Part shown: positions 9,837 to 18,256 of the stretch, in pieces
Numbering within the stretch: the stretch's first letter is position 1
Layout: the number at the start of each line of letters is the position of its first letter
NCBI RefSeq assembly: GCF_014207355.1
Contig: NZ_JACHEF010000001.1
Location: 1,106,002-1,170,001 of the forward strand
Source: Mesorhizobium sangaii
GTDB taxonomy: Bacteria; Pseudomonadota; Alphaproteobacteria; Rhizobiales; Rhizobiaceae
Direction of reading: 5' to 3'
Length of the DNA stretch: 64,000 nt
Notes under the pieces: model-generated
What the model was told of the DNA's origin: nothing
The model's input: the letters and a program-made list of their open reading frames with translations, nothing else
The model's database searches: none
Position numbers and translations under genes: made by a program

Positions 9837-10029
9837 GCCGCGCCTCTCGTCGCTCGAACGAATGCCGGTTGCCAGTATAGATGGCCCTCTGTGAAGGATT
9901 CTTGTAGCAGCAGAGGGATAGAGACCGATACAGCGGGCCGCAAGTTAAAGCGCGCTGAGCAAAGCCGATACGCAGGCGACAGGGTTGTCAGGCAACCTGA
10001 GCCTTTGCCAAGGATGTGCGCAGAGGTAG

Positions 10030-11067
10030 CTACTGAAGCGTCCGCGCCGGCGGCTGGCCGACATGGCCCCGGGCGATGCCGGCATCGGCATCCTCTGCCC
10101 CAAAGGCACGATCGAGCCCGGTCGCCACCACCGAAACCCTGAAGCGGCCTTCCATGCTCTTGTCGAAGATGGCGCCGACAATAATGTCGGCGTCCTCATA
10201 GACCTCTTCGCGGATGCGGGTGGCGGCCTCGTCGACCTCGAACAGGGTCATGTCCCTGCCGCCCGATATCGAGACCAGGACACCCTTGGCGCCCTTCATC
10301 GACACTTCGTCCAGCAACGGGTTGGCGATCGCGGCTTCCGCCGCCTTCATCGCCCGGCCGTCGCCGGAGGCCTCGCCGGTTCCCATCATGGCGCGGCCCA
10401 TGTCGCGCATCACCGATTTCACATCGGCGAAGTCGAGATTGATCAGGCCTTCCTTGACGATCAGATCGGTGATGCAGCTGACGCCGGAATAAAGCACGCG
10501 GTCGGCAATCACGAACGCATCGGCGAAGGTGGTCTTGGCATCGGCGATCCGGAACAGGTTCTGGTTCGGGATGACGATCACCGTGTCGGCGCTCTCGCGC
10601 AGCCGCTCGATGCCCTCTTCGGCCATCTGCATGCGGCGCCTGCCCTCGAAGGCGAAAGGCTTGGTGACGACGCCCACCGTCAGGATGCCGGCCTTGCGCG
10701 CAGCCTGAGCAATGATCGGAGCAGCGCCGGTACCCGTGCCGCCGCCCATCCCGGCGGTGACGAAACACATATGCGTGCCGGCCAGGTGATCCATGATTTC
10801 GTCGAGCGATTCCTCGGCCGCGGCGCGGCCGATCTCGGGAAGCGATCCGGCGCCCAAACCTTCGGTGACATGCGCGCCAAGCTGGATCAGCCGCGTTGCC
10901 TTCGACATGGTCAGCGCCTGCGCGTCGGTGTTGGCGGCGATGAATTCGGTTCCCTGAAGCTGCTCGGTGATCATGTTGTTGACGGCGTTGCCGCCGCCGC
11001 CGCCGACGCCGATAACGGTGATCTTGGGTCTCATCTCGGAGATTTCGGGCTTCTTGAACTCGGCCAT
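10030..11067 (-). CDS. ftsZ2: Short second FtsZ (FtsZ2-type tubulin homologue)
   Basis: A 345-residue FtsZ. The nucleotide-binding [13 protein letters not shown] (20-32) and tubulin signature [10 protein letters not shown] (105-114) are intact, as are the synergy T7 loop [12 protein letters not shown] and [13 protein letters not shown] loop 3. The GTPase should therefore polymerise. It ends soon after the globular domain, with no long acidic/proline linker and no conserved C-terminal peptide for FtsA/ZipA binding. Sinorhizobium meliloti FtsZ2 is likewise short. The start at 11067 is set by AGGAGA just upstream. No ftsQ/ftsA or mur/dcw genes are adjacent, so this is not the main division gene. 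Confidence 0.88.
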   Translation of the reverse strand: MAEFKKPEISEMRPKITVIGVGGGGGNAVNNMITEQLQGTEFIAANTDAQALTMSKATRLIQLGAHVTEGLGAGSLPEIGRAAAEESLDEIMDHLAGTHMCFVTAGMGGGTGTGAAPIIAQAARKAGILTVGVVTKPFAFEGRRRMQMAEEGIERLRESADTVIVIPNQNLFRIADAKTTFADAFVIADRVLYSGVSCITDLIVKEGLINLDFADVKSVMRDMGRAMMGTGEASGDGRAMKAAEAAIANPLLDEVSMKGAKGVLVSISGGRDMTLFEVDEAATRIREEVYEDADIIVGAIFDKSMEGRFRVSVVATGLDRAFGAEDADAGIARGHVGQPPARTLQ

Positions 11068-11439
11068 GCCTGTTTCTCCTTCGCCAATTGCGCGCTTCAC
11101 GACCCATCCGCAGACTGCCTTGGGGACATTGCAATCGAGCGGCATGACGCGAATCAGTCCGTTCGGATGGGTACCTCAAAAAGCCAGAGAGCGGCCAGAG
11201 GTGCAAGTGCGCGCAAGGTCAAGTTTTGTGATGATGGTTTTGCACACCGTGGCATGGACGCCGGCAGCCAGGGCCCCGGCTGTGCCGACACGGCTTGCGG
11301 CGCTGCGATCGGTGCGTCTATCATGCCGGACGAGAAGTCGCTGACTTCGGCGTTCTCGCCGCGTTCGGCCAACCAAGACTATCTGCGGCTGATGTCGTCA
11401 GGGTCAATTTCAGAACGAATGAAGTAGCGCCCCCCGCCA
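11068..11439. other. Intergenic region between ftsZ2 and a divergent GntR gene
   Basis: 372 nt with no supported gene. It must hold the promoters of both flanking genes. I see no convincing -35/-10 pair or palindrome. Open frames here have no family-like sequence. Confidence 0.4.
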
Positions 11440-12138
11440 ATGGCCGACAAAACACAATTCGGGTTGACCGCCGTCGACACCGTCCCCTTGCATGAGAAGG
11501 TCTATCTGGAGCTTGTCAGAGCCTTGATGTCCGGCCAGTTCTTGCCTGGCCAGAAGCTGACCTCACGCAAGCTCGCCAAGGAACTCGGCACCAGCGACAT
11601 GCCGGTGCGCAGCGCCTTCATGCGGCTGCAGGCGCTGCGGGCGCTCAGCCCGATGCCGAACGGCAGCGTGGAAGTACCGGTGATTTCGGCTGAGCGGTTC
11701 TCACAGCTGACCGCCGTGCGGACGATCCTCGAAGGCTCGGCGACCGAATTTGCGACAAAGCTCATCAACGGCAACAACCTGCGGACGATCCGACGCCACT
11801 CTACCGACCTGACTTTGGCGGCCCGCAAGGGCGACATCGACGACTACCTGCGGAAGAACTACGACTTCAAATTCTCGATCTATCGCCATTGCGGCAATGA
11901 GCAGATGATCTTCCTGATCGAAACAGTCTGGATGCAGGTCGGCCCTTTTCTGAGGAACCTGGCCATGGGATTCGAGGACGATCTCGCCTCCATTCTCGAC
12001 ATCGACTATCACGAGGAAGTCGTCGCGGCGATCGAGGCCCAGGATGGGGAGCGCGCGCGCACGGCCATCGTTCGCGACATCGACGAGGGCGCCACGCATA
12101 TCCTTCAACAGGCCCGATTTCCGCAACCGAGAGCCTAG
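11440..12138 (+). CDS. GntR-family regulator, FadR/FCD subfamily
   Basis: A 232-residue transcription factor. The N-terminal winged helix has PLHEKVYLELVRALMSGQF, LTSRKLAKELGTSDMPVRSAFMRLQA (the recognition helix is the VRSAFMRL part), and a short wing. Residues ~85-225 form an all-helical FCD-type ligand domain (RTILEGSATEFA, and metal-site-like H residues in KFSIYRHCGN and DYHEEVVAAI). Such proteins sense small organic acids. Its target is unclear. The nearest plausible client is the glutamine-synthetase-like gene at 13297, on the same strand beyond a minus-strand methyltransferase. Confidence 0.85.
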   Translation: MADKTQFGLTAVDTVPLHEKVYLELVRALMSGQFLPGQKLTSRKLAKELGTSDMPVRSAFMRLQALRALSPMPNGSVEVPVISAERFSQLTAVRTILEGSATEFATKLINGNNLRTIRRHSTDLTLAARKGDIDDYLRKNYDFKFSIYRHCGNEQMIFLIETVWMQVGPFLRNLAMGFEDDLASILDIDYHEEVVAAIEAQDGERARTAIVRDIDEGATHILQQARFPQPRA

Positions 12139-12142
12139 GGCG

Positions 12143-12955
12143 CTAGACCACGGCCATGATCACGTGGGCCTGAATTTTGGCGGCAACTTCGCCGCGGCCA
12201 TGTCTGTCCGCAATCGCGGAGGCGGCGTAGTCGGTTGCAGCTTCCAGTTCTCCCGCGCCCCTGGCCTCGATTTCGTTGCGAAGAGGAGTTCCCTGGCAAT
12301 AAGCAACGGCCGCATGGCGAGGCGAGGACGCACGACTTTGTTCGGCTCTCGTCTCCATTACCACACGGGAGAAACCCGCGTCCTCCAGTTCGCTACGGAT
12401 CAGGGCCGTGTCGTGGTAGCCGTGCGGCGTGCGTGCCATAAAGCGCGGCGGATCGTTCGGAAACATCCTTGCGAGAGCCTTCGTCACATCATTGGCGAAG
12501 ACATTCTCCTCGAGGCGATCCCATACGTTGAACAGAAAATGACCTCCGCGCTTCAGGACCCGCTTTGCTTCGCGGTAGCCGGATGAGCGGTCGGGAAAGA
12601 ACATCGCGCCGAACTGACAACAAACGAGGTCGAAGGCCGCATCTTCGAACGGCAGCGCCAAAGCGTCCGCCTGGCGCCATTCGATGCGACTGTCGGGGGC
12701 CTGTCGCGAAGCGGCGTAGTCGAGCATCGGCTGGTTGAGATCGGTGACGACATAGGTTGCGCCCGGGGACAGTTTTGGCGCCAGTGCGCGGGTGACAACC
12801 CCGGTGCCGGCGGCGATTTCCAAGACGGCACTTGGCGACAGGGACGCTGCTCGTCGTGCAAGATCCGCGGCGAACGGCTCGAAAATCAACGGCACCATAT
12901 AGCGGTCGTAGTTTTCCGGAATCGAGCCCGCGAACACCTTGTCCGTTTCTGACAT
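12143..12955 (-). CDS. Class I SAM-dependent methyltransferase
   Basis: A 270-residue cytoplasmic protein of the methyltransferase_11/25 type. Motif I is VLEIAAGTGVVTRALA (SAM glycine loop), followed by VVTDLNQPMLDYA (acidic residue for the ribose), ADALALPFEDAAFDLVCCQFG (motifs II/III) and AKRVLKRGGHFLFNVWD. The substrate cannot be deduced. The ATG at 12955 with GGTGG upstream is preferred over an upstream in-frame ATG at 12997. It is convergent with the GntR gene (4 nt apart) and divergent from the glutamine-synthetase-like gene. Confidence 0.82.
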   Translation of the reverse strand: MSETDKVFAGSIPENYDRYMVPLIFEPFAADLARRAASLSPSAVLEIAAGTGVVTRALAPKLSPGATYVVTDLNQPMLDYAASRQAPDSRIEWRQADALALPFEDAAFDLVCCQFGAMFFPDRSSGYREAKRVLKRGGHFLFNVWDRLEENVFANDVTKALARMFPNDPPRFMARTPHGYHDTALIRSELEDAGFSRVVMETRAEQSRASSPRHAAVAYCQGTPLRNEIEARGAGELEAATDYAASAIADRHGRGEVAAKIQAHVIMAVV

Positions 12956-13296
12956 CACCACCACCCGCCATCGTTCTATAGCGGGCGAGACTAGCACATA
13001 ATTGTCGGCCTGGTCGCTTTTGACCGAGAGGCTCCAACAGCCTATGCGGCGATGTCGGCGGAGAGCCGCGGCAGTTCAGATGCCCCCTTGGCTTTCCGTC
13101 CTCTTGCCTCTATGTTGCGATCGCAAATCGCGCAATTGGTTTTGAAATGCCTCCCGACATCCCGGCTAGTGACTTGAAAAAATAAGGAAAACTCCTGGCA
13201 GCGGCCAGGTTTTGTTTCCAAAAACTCACCAGCTATTTTTACCAGGGCAGTGTAGCCGATCAGGCTGCGGGACCTTCAAAAACCAGAGGTTACAAA
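12956..13296. other. 341-nt intergenic region with an orphan terminator-like hairpin
   Basis: The gap lies between divergent genes. It contains CCTGGC-AGCG-GCCAGG (13194-13209) followed at once by TTTTGTTT, which has the form of a plus-strand intrinsic terminator ~90 nt before the next start. It also contains an AT-rich stretch (gacttgaaaaaataaggaaaac, split by GC-rich flanks) and a GCGATCGC palindrome near 13118. An attenuated leader of the downstream gene or a small RNA would both fit. Nothing proves either. Confidence 0.4.
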
Positions 13297-14652
13297 TTGA
13301 GCGATGCAATTGCGGACGTTTTGAACTGGCTTGAAAGCCGAAACGACATCCAGAGCCTAAGGGCGGCTGTGTGCGACCTCAACGGCGTCATGCGCGGCAA
13401 GCGCATCCCGGTCGAGCAGGCGCGCAAGGCGCTCGAAGGCAAGCTGCGGATGCCCTATTCGCTGATCGGGCTCGACATCTGGGGTGAGGACATCGAAGGC
13501 AACACGCTGGTTTTCTCGACAGGCGACGCCGACGGGCTTTGCCAATGGACGGGGCGCGGCATTCTCCCGGTGGCCTGGACGGCGCATCCGACGGCGCTTG
13601 TCCCGCTCTGGCTCGCCGACGAAACCGGCGCGCCGTATCTTGGCGATCCGCGGCGGGCGCTGGCCCGCATTCTCGATCGCTACAAGGCCTTGGGGTTGAC
13701 CCCGGTCGCGGCGACGGAACTCGAATTCTACCTGGTTGATCCGCAGTCGCAGCGGCCGGTCGGACCCGTCTCTCCGGTCACCGGGCGCCGGCTCGATTCC
13801 GATGCGGCATTGTCGATCGACGAGATCGACGACTTCGAATCCTTCATCCACGACGTCTACGAAGCCTGCAGAACGCAAGGCATTCCCGTCGACACGGCCA
13901 TTGCCGAAAACGGCGTCGGCCAGTTCGAGATCAATCTGAACCATGTCGCCGACGCCCTGCGGGCGGCTGACGATGCGGTGTTGTTCAAGCGCACGGTGAA
14001 GGGCATCGCCCGCAAGCACGGCTTTGCCGCCTGTTTCATGGCCAAGCCCTATGGAGACCGCGCCGGCAACGGCTTTCACGTCCATTTCAGCCTGATCGAC
14101 GCCGAGGGGCGCAACGTCTTCGACGACGGCACGGATCAGGGCTCGGAGATCATGCGCCATGCGGTCGGAGGCCTGCTCGCGGCGATGGCCGAGAGCACGC
14201 TGGTGTTCGCGCCGCACTTCAATTCATACCGCAGGCTGCGGCCGAGATCCTATGCACCGACCGCCGTGGCCTGGGGCTATGAGAACCGCATGGTCGCGAT
14301 CCGCATTCCCGGCGGCCCGACCGGCGCGCGTCGCATCGAGCACCGCGTTTCGGGAGCGGATGCCAATCCTTATCTCGTGCTTGCCGCCATATTGGGCGCC
14401 GCACTGATCGGCATTGAAAGACAGATGTCGCCTGGCGATCCGACCGGGAGCGACGGGCAAGGGCTTGTGCCGGCCAAGCTGCCGCCGGACTGGGCATCGG
14501 CAATCGCCAGTTTTGAGAGCGGGACACATGTGGCCGAGATCTTTCCGGCGATCCTGCGCGACTCCTTCATCGCCTGCAAACGCCAGGAGTTGAATACGTT
14601 CGCCCTCAATGTCAGCGACTTCGAGATCGAGACCTATCTGGAAAGCGTTTAG
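13297..14652 (+). CDS. Glutamine-synthetase-family ligase (gamma-glutamyl-amine synthetase-like)
   Basis: A 451-residue ATP-dependent ligase of the glutamine synthetase superfamily. The beta-grasp N-domain has SLRAAVCDLNGVMRGKRIP. The catalytic domain carries the metal-binding TELEFYL, NGVGQFEINLNH, the ATP/metal NGFHVHFSL, the substrate-arginine region NSYRRLRP, and WGYENRMVAIRIPGG. It lacks the C-terminal adenylylation Tyr loop of GlnA. The sequence style is closest to PuuA/GlnT-type enzymes that join glutamate to amines such as putrescine, so it may serve polyamine or amine catabolism. The start is TTG 13297 with AGAGG upstream. No in-frame ATG exists near the family's N-terminus. Confidence 0.82.
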   Translation: MSDAIADVLNWLESRNDIQSLRAAVCDLNGVMRGKRIPVEQARKALEGKLRMPYSLIGLDIWGEDIEGNTLVFSTGDADGLCQWTGRGILPVAWTAHPTALVPLWLADETGAPYLGDPRRALARILDRYKALGLTPVAATELEFYLVDPQSQRPVGPVSPVTGRRLDSDAALSIDEIDDFESFIHDVYEACRTQGIPVDTAIAENGVGQFEINLNHVADALRAADDAVLFKRTVKGIARKHGFAACFMAKPYGDRAGNGFHVHFSLIDAEGRNVFDDGTDQGSEIMRHAVGGLLAAMAESTLVFAPHFNSYRRLRPRSYAPTAVAWGYENRMVAIRIPGGPTGARRIEHRVSGADANPYLVLAAILGAALIGIERQMSPGDPTGSDGQGLVPAKLPPDWASAIASFESGTHVAEIFPAILRDSFIACKRQELNTFALNVSDFEIETYLESV

Positions 14653-14731
14653 GTCCGGCAACAAGCACGTGATCCTGCTTGACGGGTGGCCAAGCCGCTG
14701 AAGGCTAGACCCGGCCAAACAAGTTCCTATT

Positions 14732-14950
14732 ATGCAGCCGATGGGGATACTTCGACCGCGACCGAAACCCAGGAAGGTTTATCCAAATAGCGACCGCTTC
14801 GAGGAAGATGGCCGGCGCATTTACTGTGCTTATGCACCAGCATCCCGACGTCGCCGCGAGAGGTCAGCGCAACGCCTCCGTCTGGTAGCGATCGTCGCCG
14901 TGTTTGCCGTCGTGGCGACAGCTATCGCGTTTGCGTGGTGGCCAAACTAG
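14732..14950 (+). CDS. Small basic single-pass membrane protein, unknown
   Basis: 72 residues. A proline/arginine-rich N-terminal half (PRPKPRKVYPNSDRF...) is followed by RRRRERSAQRLR and then one hydrophobic segment, LVAIVAVFAVVATAIAFAWW, at the C-terminus. A positive-inside tail anchor is implied. There is no family match that I recognise. Its stop abuts the stop of the convergent regulator gene. It may be real because the segment is a clean TM helix, but a chance frame is possible. Confidence 0.4.
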   Translation: MQPMGILRPRPKPRKVYPNSDRFEEDGRRIYCAYAPASRRRRERSAQRLRLVAIVAVFAVVATAIAFAWWPN

Positions 14951-15811
14951 CTACGAGGACAACTCTGCCTTCAGCACCGAGACCGCCACTTCGCTGTTGT
15001 GGACATACTCGTTGGCGTCGGGCTGCTTCTGCAGCAGCAGGATGAACAGAAGGTCCGTCAGCGCCAATTGCGCGTCGCGCGCGGTGATTGAGGACGAGCG
15101 CGCGCGCTCCTCGTCGGCGATGGTGTAAAGGCAGATGTCGGCCACCCGGCTCAGCGGATTGTCGTGGACGCCGGTGACGGCGATCACCATCGTGCCGCGC
15201 TTCCGGGCAAGCTCTGCGATGCGCAAGGTTTCAATGCTGGCGCCAGAATAGGACAGTGCAAACAGCACATCGCCTGGCCCGAGCGTCGAGACATTGGCCA
15301 TCTGGATGTGGCTGTCGCTGTCATGCAGGACATTACGGCCGAGCTTCATCAGCTTGTAGGAGAAATCGCGCGCCACCAGAGAGGAGGCGCCGACGCCGAC
15401 CAGATGGATGCGGCGAGCGCCATCCAGCAGTTCCAGCGTCCTGGAAATGATCCGCTCGGTGTTGGCGCCGACGGTCCGCTGTATCGACAGAAGCTTGCTG
15501 CCGACCAGCTTCTTCAGAATGACCTGGTAACTGTCGCCGACCTCGATCGAACCGTGGATGACGCCGGCCGGTACCTGCCATTCCTGCGCCTTGGCCTCGC
15601 TGACCGCGAGCTTGAGCTCCTGATAGCTGGCATAGCCGAGCTTCTGGCTGAACTTGACGACGCTCGACTGGCTGCGCCCGATCGCGGCTGCAAGTGCGGC
15701 CGTCGACAGGCGCAGCATCTGGTCGGGATTGTCGACGATGTACTGGCCGATCTCACGATCGCCAGGCGCCATGCCGTCGAGCTTCGCATTGATCCTGTTC
15801 AGAACAGACAC
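14951..15811 (-). CDS. RpiR/MurR-family regulator with SIS domain
   Basis: A 286-residue transcription factor. The N-terminal HTH_6 domain reads MAPGDREIGQYIVDNPDQMLRLS, then AALAAAIGRSQSSVVKFSQKLGYASYQELKLAVSE. The C-terminal SIS domain (~115-255) binds a sugar phosphate: RIHLVGVGASSLVARDF, DVLFALSYSGASIETLRI (SxS loop) and VIAVTGVHDNPLSRVAD. The GTG at 15811 has GGGGGGA upstream. A longer in-frame reading to 15934 overlaps the divergent promoter. Divergence from murA and the location in a recycling cluster point to MurNAc 6-phosphate, the MurR ligand, or GlcNAc 6-phosphate as effector (inference). Confidence 0.87.
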   Translation of the reverse strand: MSVLNRINAKLDGMAPGDREIGQYIVDNPDQMLRLSTAALAAAIGRSQSSVVKFSQKLGYASYQELKLAVSEAKAQEWQVPAGVIHGSIEVGDSYQVILKKLVGSKLLSIQRTVGANTERIISRTLELLDGARRIHLVGVGASSLVARDFSYKLMKLGRNVLHDSDSHIQMANVSTLGPGDVLFALSYSGASIETLRIAELARKRGTMVIAVTGVHDNPLSRVADICLYTIADEERARSSSITARDAQLALTDLLFILLLQKQPDANEYVHNSEVAVSVLKAELSS

Positions 15812-15865
15812 GGGATCCCCCCTATTGCCTTTCAGGGCCGGCAAGCCGCACAGCGTACCACGACA

Positions 15866-15880
15866 GGAATAAAATATTCC
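15866..15880. promoter_or_regulatory. Probable operator of the RpiR/MurR-type regulator (site 1)
   Basis: GGAATAAAATATTCC is a perfect GGAATA-N3-TATTCC palindrome in the divergent gap between the regulator gene and murA. The same architecture recurs at 18093-18107 before murQ and nowhere else that I noticed in the window. It lies just upstream of a TTGACA (15889). Confidence 0.65.
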
Positions 15881-15888
15881 AATTCCGA

Positions 15889-15916
15889 TTGACAGCCAAG
15901 AACGCACAATTAATTC
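15889..15916 (+). promoter_or_regulatory. Candidate murA promoter
   Basis: A -35 of TTGACA (15889-15894) and a -10 of TAATTC (15911-15916), spaced 16 nt, lie 8 bp downstream of the palindrome and 30 nt before the murA ATG. Confidence 0.45.
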
Positions 15917-15945
15917 TCGAACCTCATCACACAAGGTTTCGGCGC

Positions 15946-17202
15946 ATGGACAGATTGCGGATCGTCGGCGGACAGAGACTGGAAGGCGCGGTCACTATAT
16001 CCGGCGCCAAGAACGCCGCCCTGCCGCAGATCGCGGCCGCCCTGCTCAGCCCCTACCCGCTCGAACTGACCAACCTGCCTGATGTGACCGATGTCGAAAA
16101 CATGCTGGGCGTGGTGCGGCTACACGGCGCGGAAGTGACGAGGTCGGCCCATGCAGCGACAATCGATACCAGTGCCGCCGTTTCCAAGGAGACGTCCTAC
16201 GACACGGTGCGAAAGATGCGGGCGACGGTGCTGGTGCTAGCTCCGCTGCTGGCCCGGTTCGGCCATGCGCGGGTTTCGCTGCCGGGCGGCTGCGCGATCG
16301 GCGCGCGGCCGGTCGACATGCATGTCGCCGCGCTCGCGGCCCTCGGCGCCAGGATCGCCATCGAGAATGGTTCGATCGTCGCATCAGTGCCGAACGGGCT
16401 GACCGGCACGCGCATCGTCTTGAGTTCGCCATCGGTCGGGGCAACGGAGACCGCGATGATGGCAGCGGCCACGGCAAGGGGCGAAACCGAGATCCTCAAC
16501 GCGGCGCGCGACCCCGAAGTGGCCGACCTCGCCGCCTGTCTCAACGCCATGGGCGCGCGCATCGAGGGCGCCGGCACGCACCGCATCCTGATCGCCGGCG
16601 ACACGAACTGGCATGCCGCCAGGCACGACATCATCCCGGACCGGATCGAGGCCGGCACCTATGCCATCGCCGCTGCCATCACTGGCGGCCAGCTTGAACT
16701 GACGCATGCCCGGCTCGAGCATATGGCCTCGGTCGTGCAATTGCTTGAAGCAACCGGCGTCAGCGTCTGGCCTGGCGACCGTGGCCTCATCGTGTCACGC
16801 GACCGGCCGTTGAAGGCAGCCGACGTCACGACGGAACCCTATCCGGGATTTCCGACCGACCTGCAGGCGCAGTTCATGGCGCTGATGTGTTGCGCCGAAG
16901 GTGCATCGCTGCTGCGTGAAACCATCTTCGAGAACCGCTTCATGCATGTTCCCGAACTGATGCGGCTCGGCGCCAACATCAAGCTGCAGGGCACCACGGC
17001 CCTGGTGCGCGGTGGCGCGAAGCTGCATGGCGCGCCCGTGATGGCCACCGACCTGCGCGCTTCGGTTTCGCTGGTGCTGGCGGCGCTGGTCTGCGAGGGC
17101 GAGACGACCATCAACCGCGTCTATCACCTCGACCGCGGCTATGAGCAACTGGACCGCAAGCTGCGCCTGTGCGGTGCCGACATCGAGCGGCTGAGCGCAT
17201 GA
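15946..17202 (+). CDS. murA: UDP-N-acetylglucosamine 1-carboxyvinyltransferase paralogue in a recycling cluster
   Basis: A 418-residue EPSP-synthase-fold enzyme that transfers enolpyruvate from PEP to UDP-GlcNAc, the first committed step of peptidoglycan synthesis. The catalytic Cys116 is present in [15 protein letters not shown], Lys22 in SGAKNAALP, and the conserved PTDLQAQF Asp region is intact, so it should be active and fosfomycin-sensitive. I start at ATG 15946 with AAGG upstream. An in-frame ATG at 15889 would begin within the promoter. The next gene starts in its stop codon (ATGA). What is odd is the place: synthesis genes rarely sit in a MurR-type operon, so this may be a second MurA used when wall fragments are recycled. 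Confidence 0.85.
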   Translation: MDRLRIVGGQRLEGAVTISGAKNAALPQIAAALLSPYPLELTNLPDVTDVENMLGVVRLHGAEVTRSAHAATIDTSAAVSKETSYDTVRKMRATVLVLAPLLARFGHARVSLPGGCAIGARPVDMHVAALAALGARIAIENGSIVASVPNGLTGTRIVLSSPSVGATETAMMAAATARGETEILNAARDPEVADLAACLNAMGARIEGAGTHRILIAGDTNWHAARHDIIPDRIEAGTYAIAAAITGGQLELTHARLEHMASVVQLLEATGVSVWPGDRGLIVSRDRPLKAADVTTEPYPGFPTDLQAQFMALMCCAEGASLLRETIFENRFMHVPELMRLGANIKLQGTTALVRGGAKLHGAPVMATDLRASVSLVLAALVCEGETTINRVYHLDRGYEQLDRKLRLCGADIERLSA

Positions 17203-18080
17203 CCAGCGATGCGGATTATTTTCTCGGCGTCGATGGCGGCGGGACCGGGTGTCGCGCCCGCATCGAGGACGCCCAGGGAAACGTGCTGGGACAGGGCCTG
17301 TCGGGCCCGGCGACCACGCGGCTCGGCATCGACGCGGCCTGGGCCTCCATAGCGAAAGCCTTTGGCGCGGCGATCGAAGAGGCAGGCTTCGGACCGGCCG
17401 AGACAGCCAGGATTCGCGCCGGCATTGGCCTTGCCGGCATCGGCCGCAAGGGTGCGCTGGAGGCGTTGCGGGCGATCGCGCATCCGTTTGCCAGCATCGA
17501 TTTCGTCAGCGATGGCGTCGGCGCCTGCCTTGGCGCGCATTCCGGCCAGGACGGAGCCATCGTCATTGCCGGCACCGGCTCGATCGGCCTCGGTTTTGTC
17601 GACGGGCGCGACCTGCGTGTCGGCGGCTACGGGTTTCCGATCTCCGACGAAGGCAGCGGCGCCGATCTTGGATTGAAGGCCGTGCAACTGGCGTTGCGCG
17701 CCCATGACGGCCGGCACGAGCGGACGGCGCTGCTGGCCGAGGTGATGCAGCGCTTCGAGGGCGACCCGATGGCAGCGGTCGCCTGGATGGATCGCGCCAG
17801 CGCCACCGACTACGCGGCGCTGGCGCCGATGGTTATGCGCCATGCCGACCAGGGCGATCCGGCAGGGCGGCGCATCGTACAAGGTGCGGCCGAGCAGATC
17901 GACACGCTGGTGCGGGTACTGTTCGAACAAGGCGCGCCTCGCGTCACCTTGCTGGGCGGTCTTTCCAGTGCGCTCGAGCCCTGGCTCTCCCCCGATGTCC
18001 GGCGTCGCCTTAAGCCCGCTGATGGCGATGCGGTCTCGGGCGCTATCATCCTCGCAAAACGGTCCTGTGGCGGGCGATAG
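17199..18080 (+). CDS. BadF/BadG/BcrA/BcrD-type sugar kinase, probable N-acetylglucosamine kinase
   Basis: A 293-residue kinase of the ASKHA fold. The phosphate-1 loop is FLGVDGGGTGCRARI. GIGLAGIGRKGALE and the phosphate-2 loop IVIAGTGSIGLGFVDG follow, then GYGFPISDEGSGADLG and the C-terminal adenosine motif VTLLGGLSSAL. In this family such proteins phosphorylate GlcNAc or glucosamine. Beside murQ, anmK and a wall-fragment importer, GlcNAc freed from GlcNAc-anhydroMurNAc is the likely substrate, giving GlcNAc 6-phosphate. It overlaps murA by 4 nt (17199-17202) and so is coupled to it. Confidence 0.8.
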   Translation: MTSDADYFLGVDGGGTGCRARIEDAQGNVLGQGLSGPATTRLGIDAAWASIAKAFGAAIEEAGFGPAETARIRAGIGLAGIGRKGALEALRAIAHPFASIDFVSDGVGACLGAHSGQDGAIVIAGTGSIGLGFVDGRDLRVGGYGFPISDEGSGADLGLKAVQLALRAHDGRHERTALLAEVMQRFEGDPMAAVAWMDRASATDYAALAPMVMRHADQGDPAGRRIVQGAAEQIDTLVRVLFEQGAPRVTLLGGLSSALEPWLSPDVRRRLKPADGDAVSGAIILAKRSCGGR

Positions 18081-18092
18081 CGCTTGCGGGAA

Positions 18093-18107
18093 GGAATATT
18101 ATATTCC
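18093..18107. promoter_or_regulatory. Probable operator of the RpiR/MurR-type regulator (site 2)
   Basis: GGAATATTATATTCC is the second GGAATA-N3-TATTCC palindrome. A TTGACG (18117-18122) with TAAAAA 17 nt later (18140-18145) lies 9 bp downstream, the same geometry as at murA. This suggests that murQ and the transporter genes have their own promoter under the same regulator. Confidence 0.65.
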
Positions 18108-18170
18108 ATATTCTTGTTGACGATGTGAATATTAAATTCTAAAAAGTTAACAAACGAAAACAGGGTAGCT

Positions 18171-18195
18171 GCACACGGACCCAGGGTCCGTGTGC
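18171..18195 (+). terminator. Strong hairpin in the murQ leader
   Basis: GCACACGGACC-CAG-GGTCCGTGTGC is a perfect 11-bp stem with a 3-nt loop, 61 nt before murQ. There is no T-run, so it may terminate readthrough from the kinase gene, protect the murQ mRNA 5' end, or act in attenuation. Confidence 0.45.
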
Positions 18196-18256
18196 GCTGG
18201 CGCCGGTCGGGAGCTCTGCTCAACGACGGCCGTACAGCTTGATTTGAAAGTAAGAG

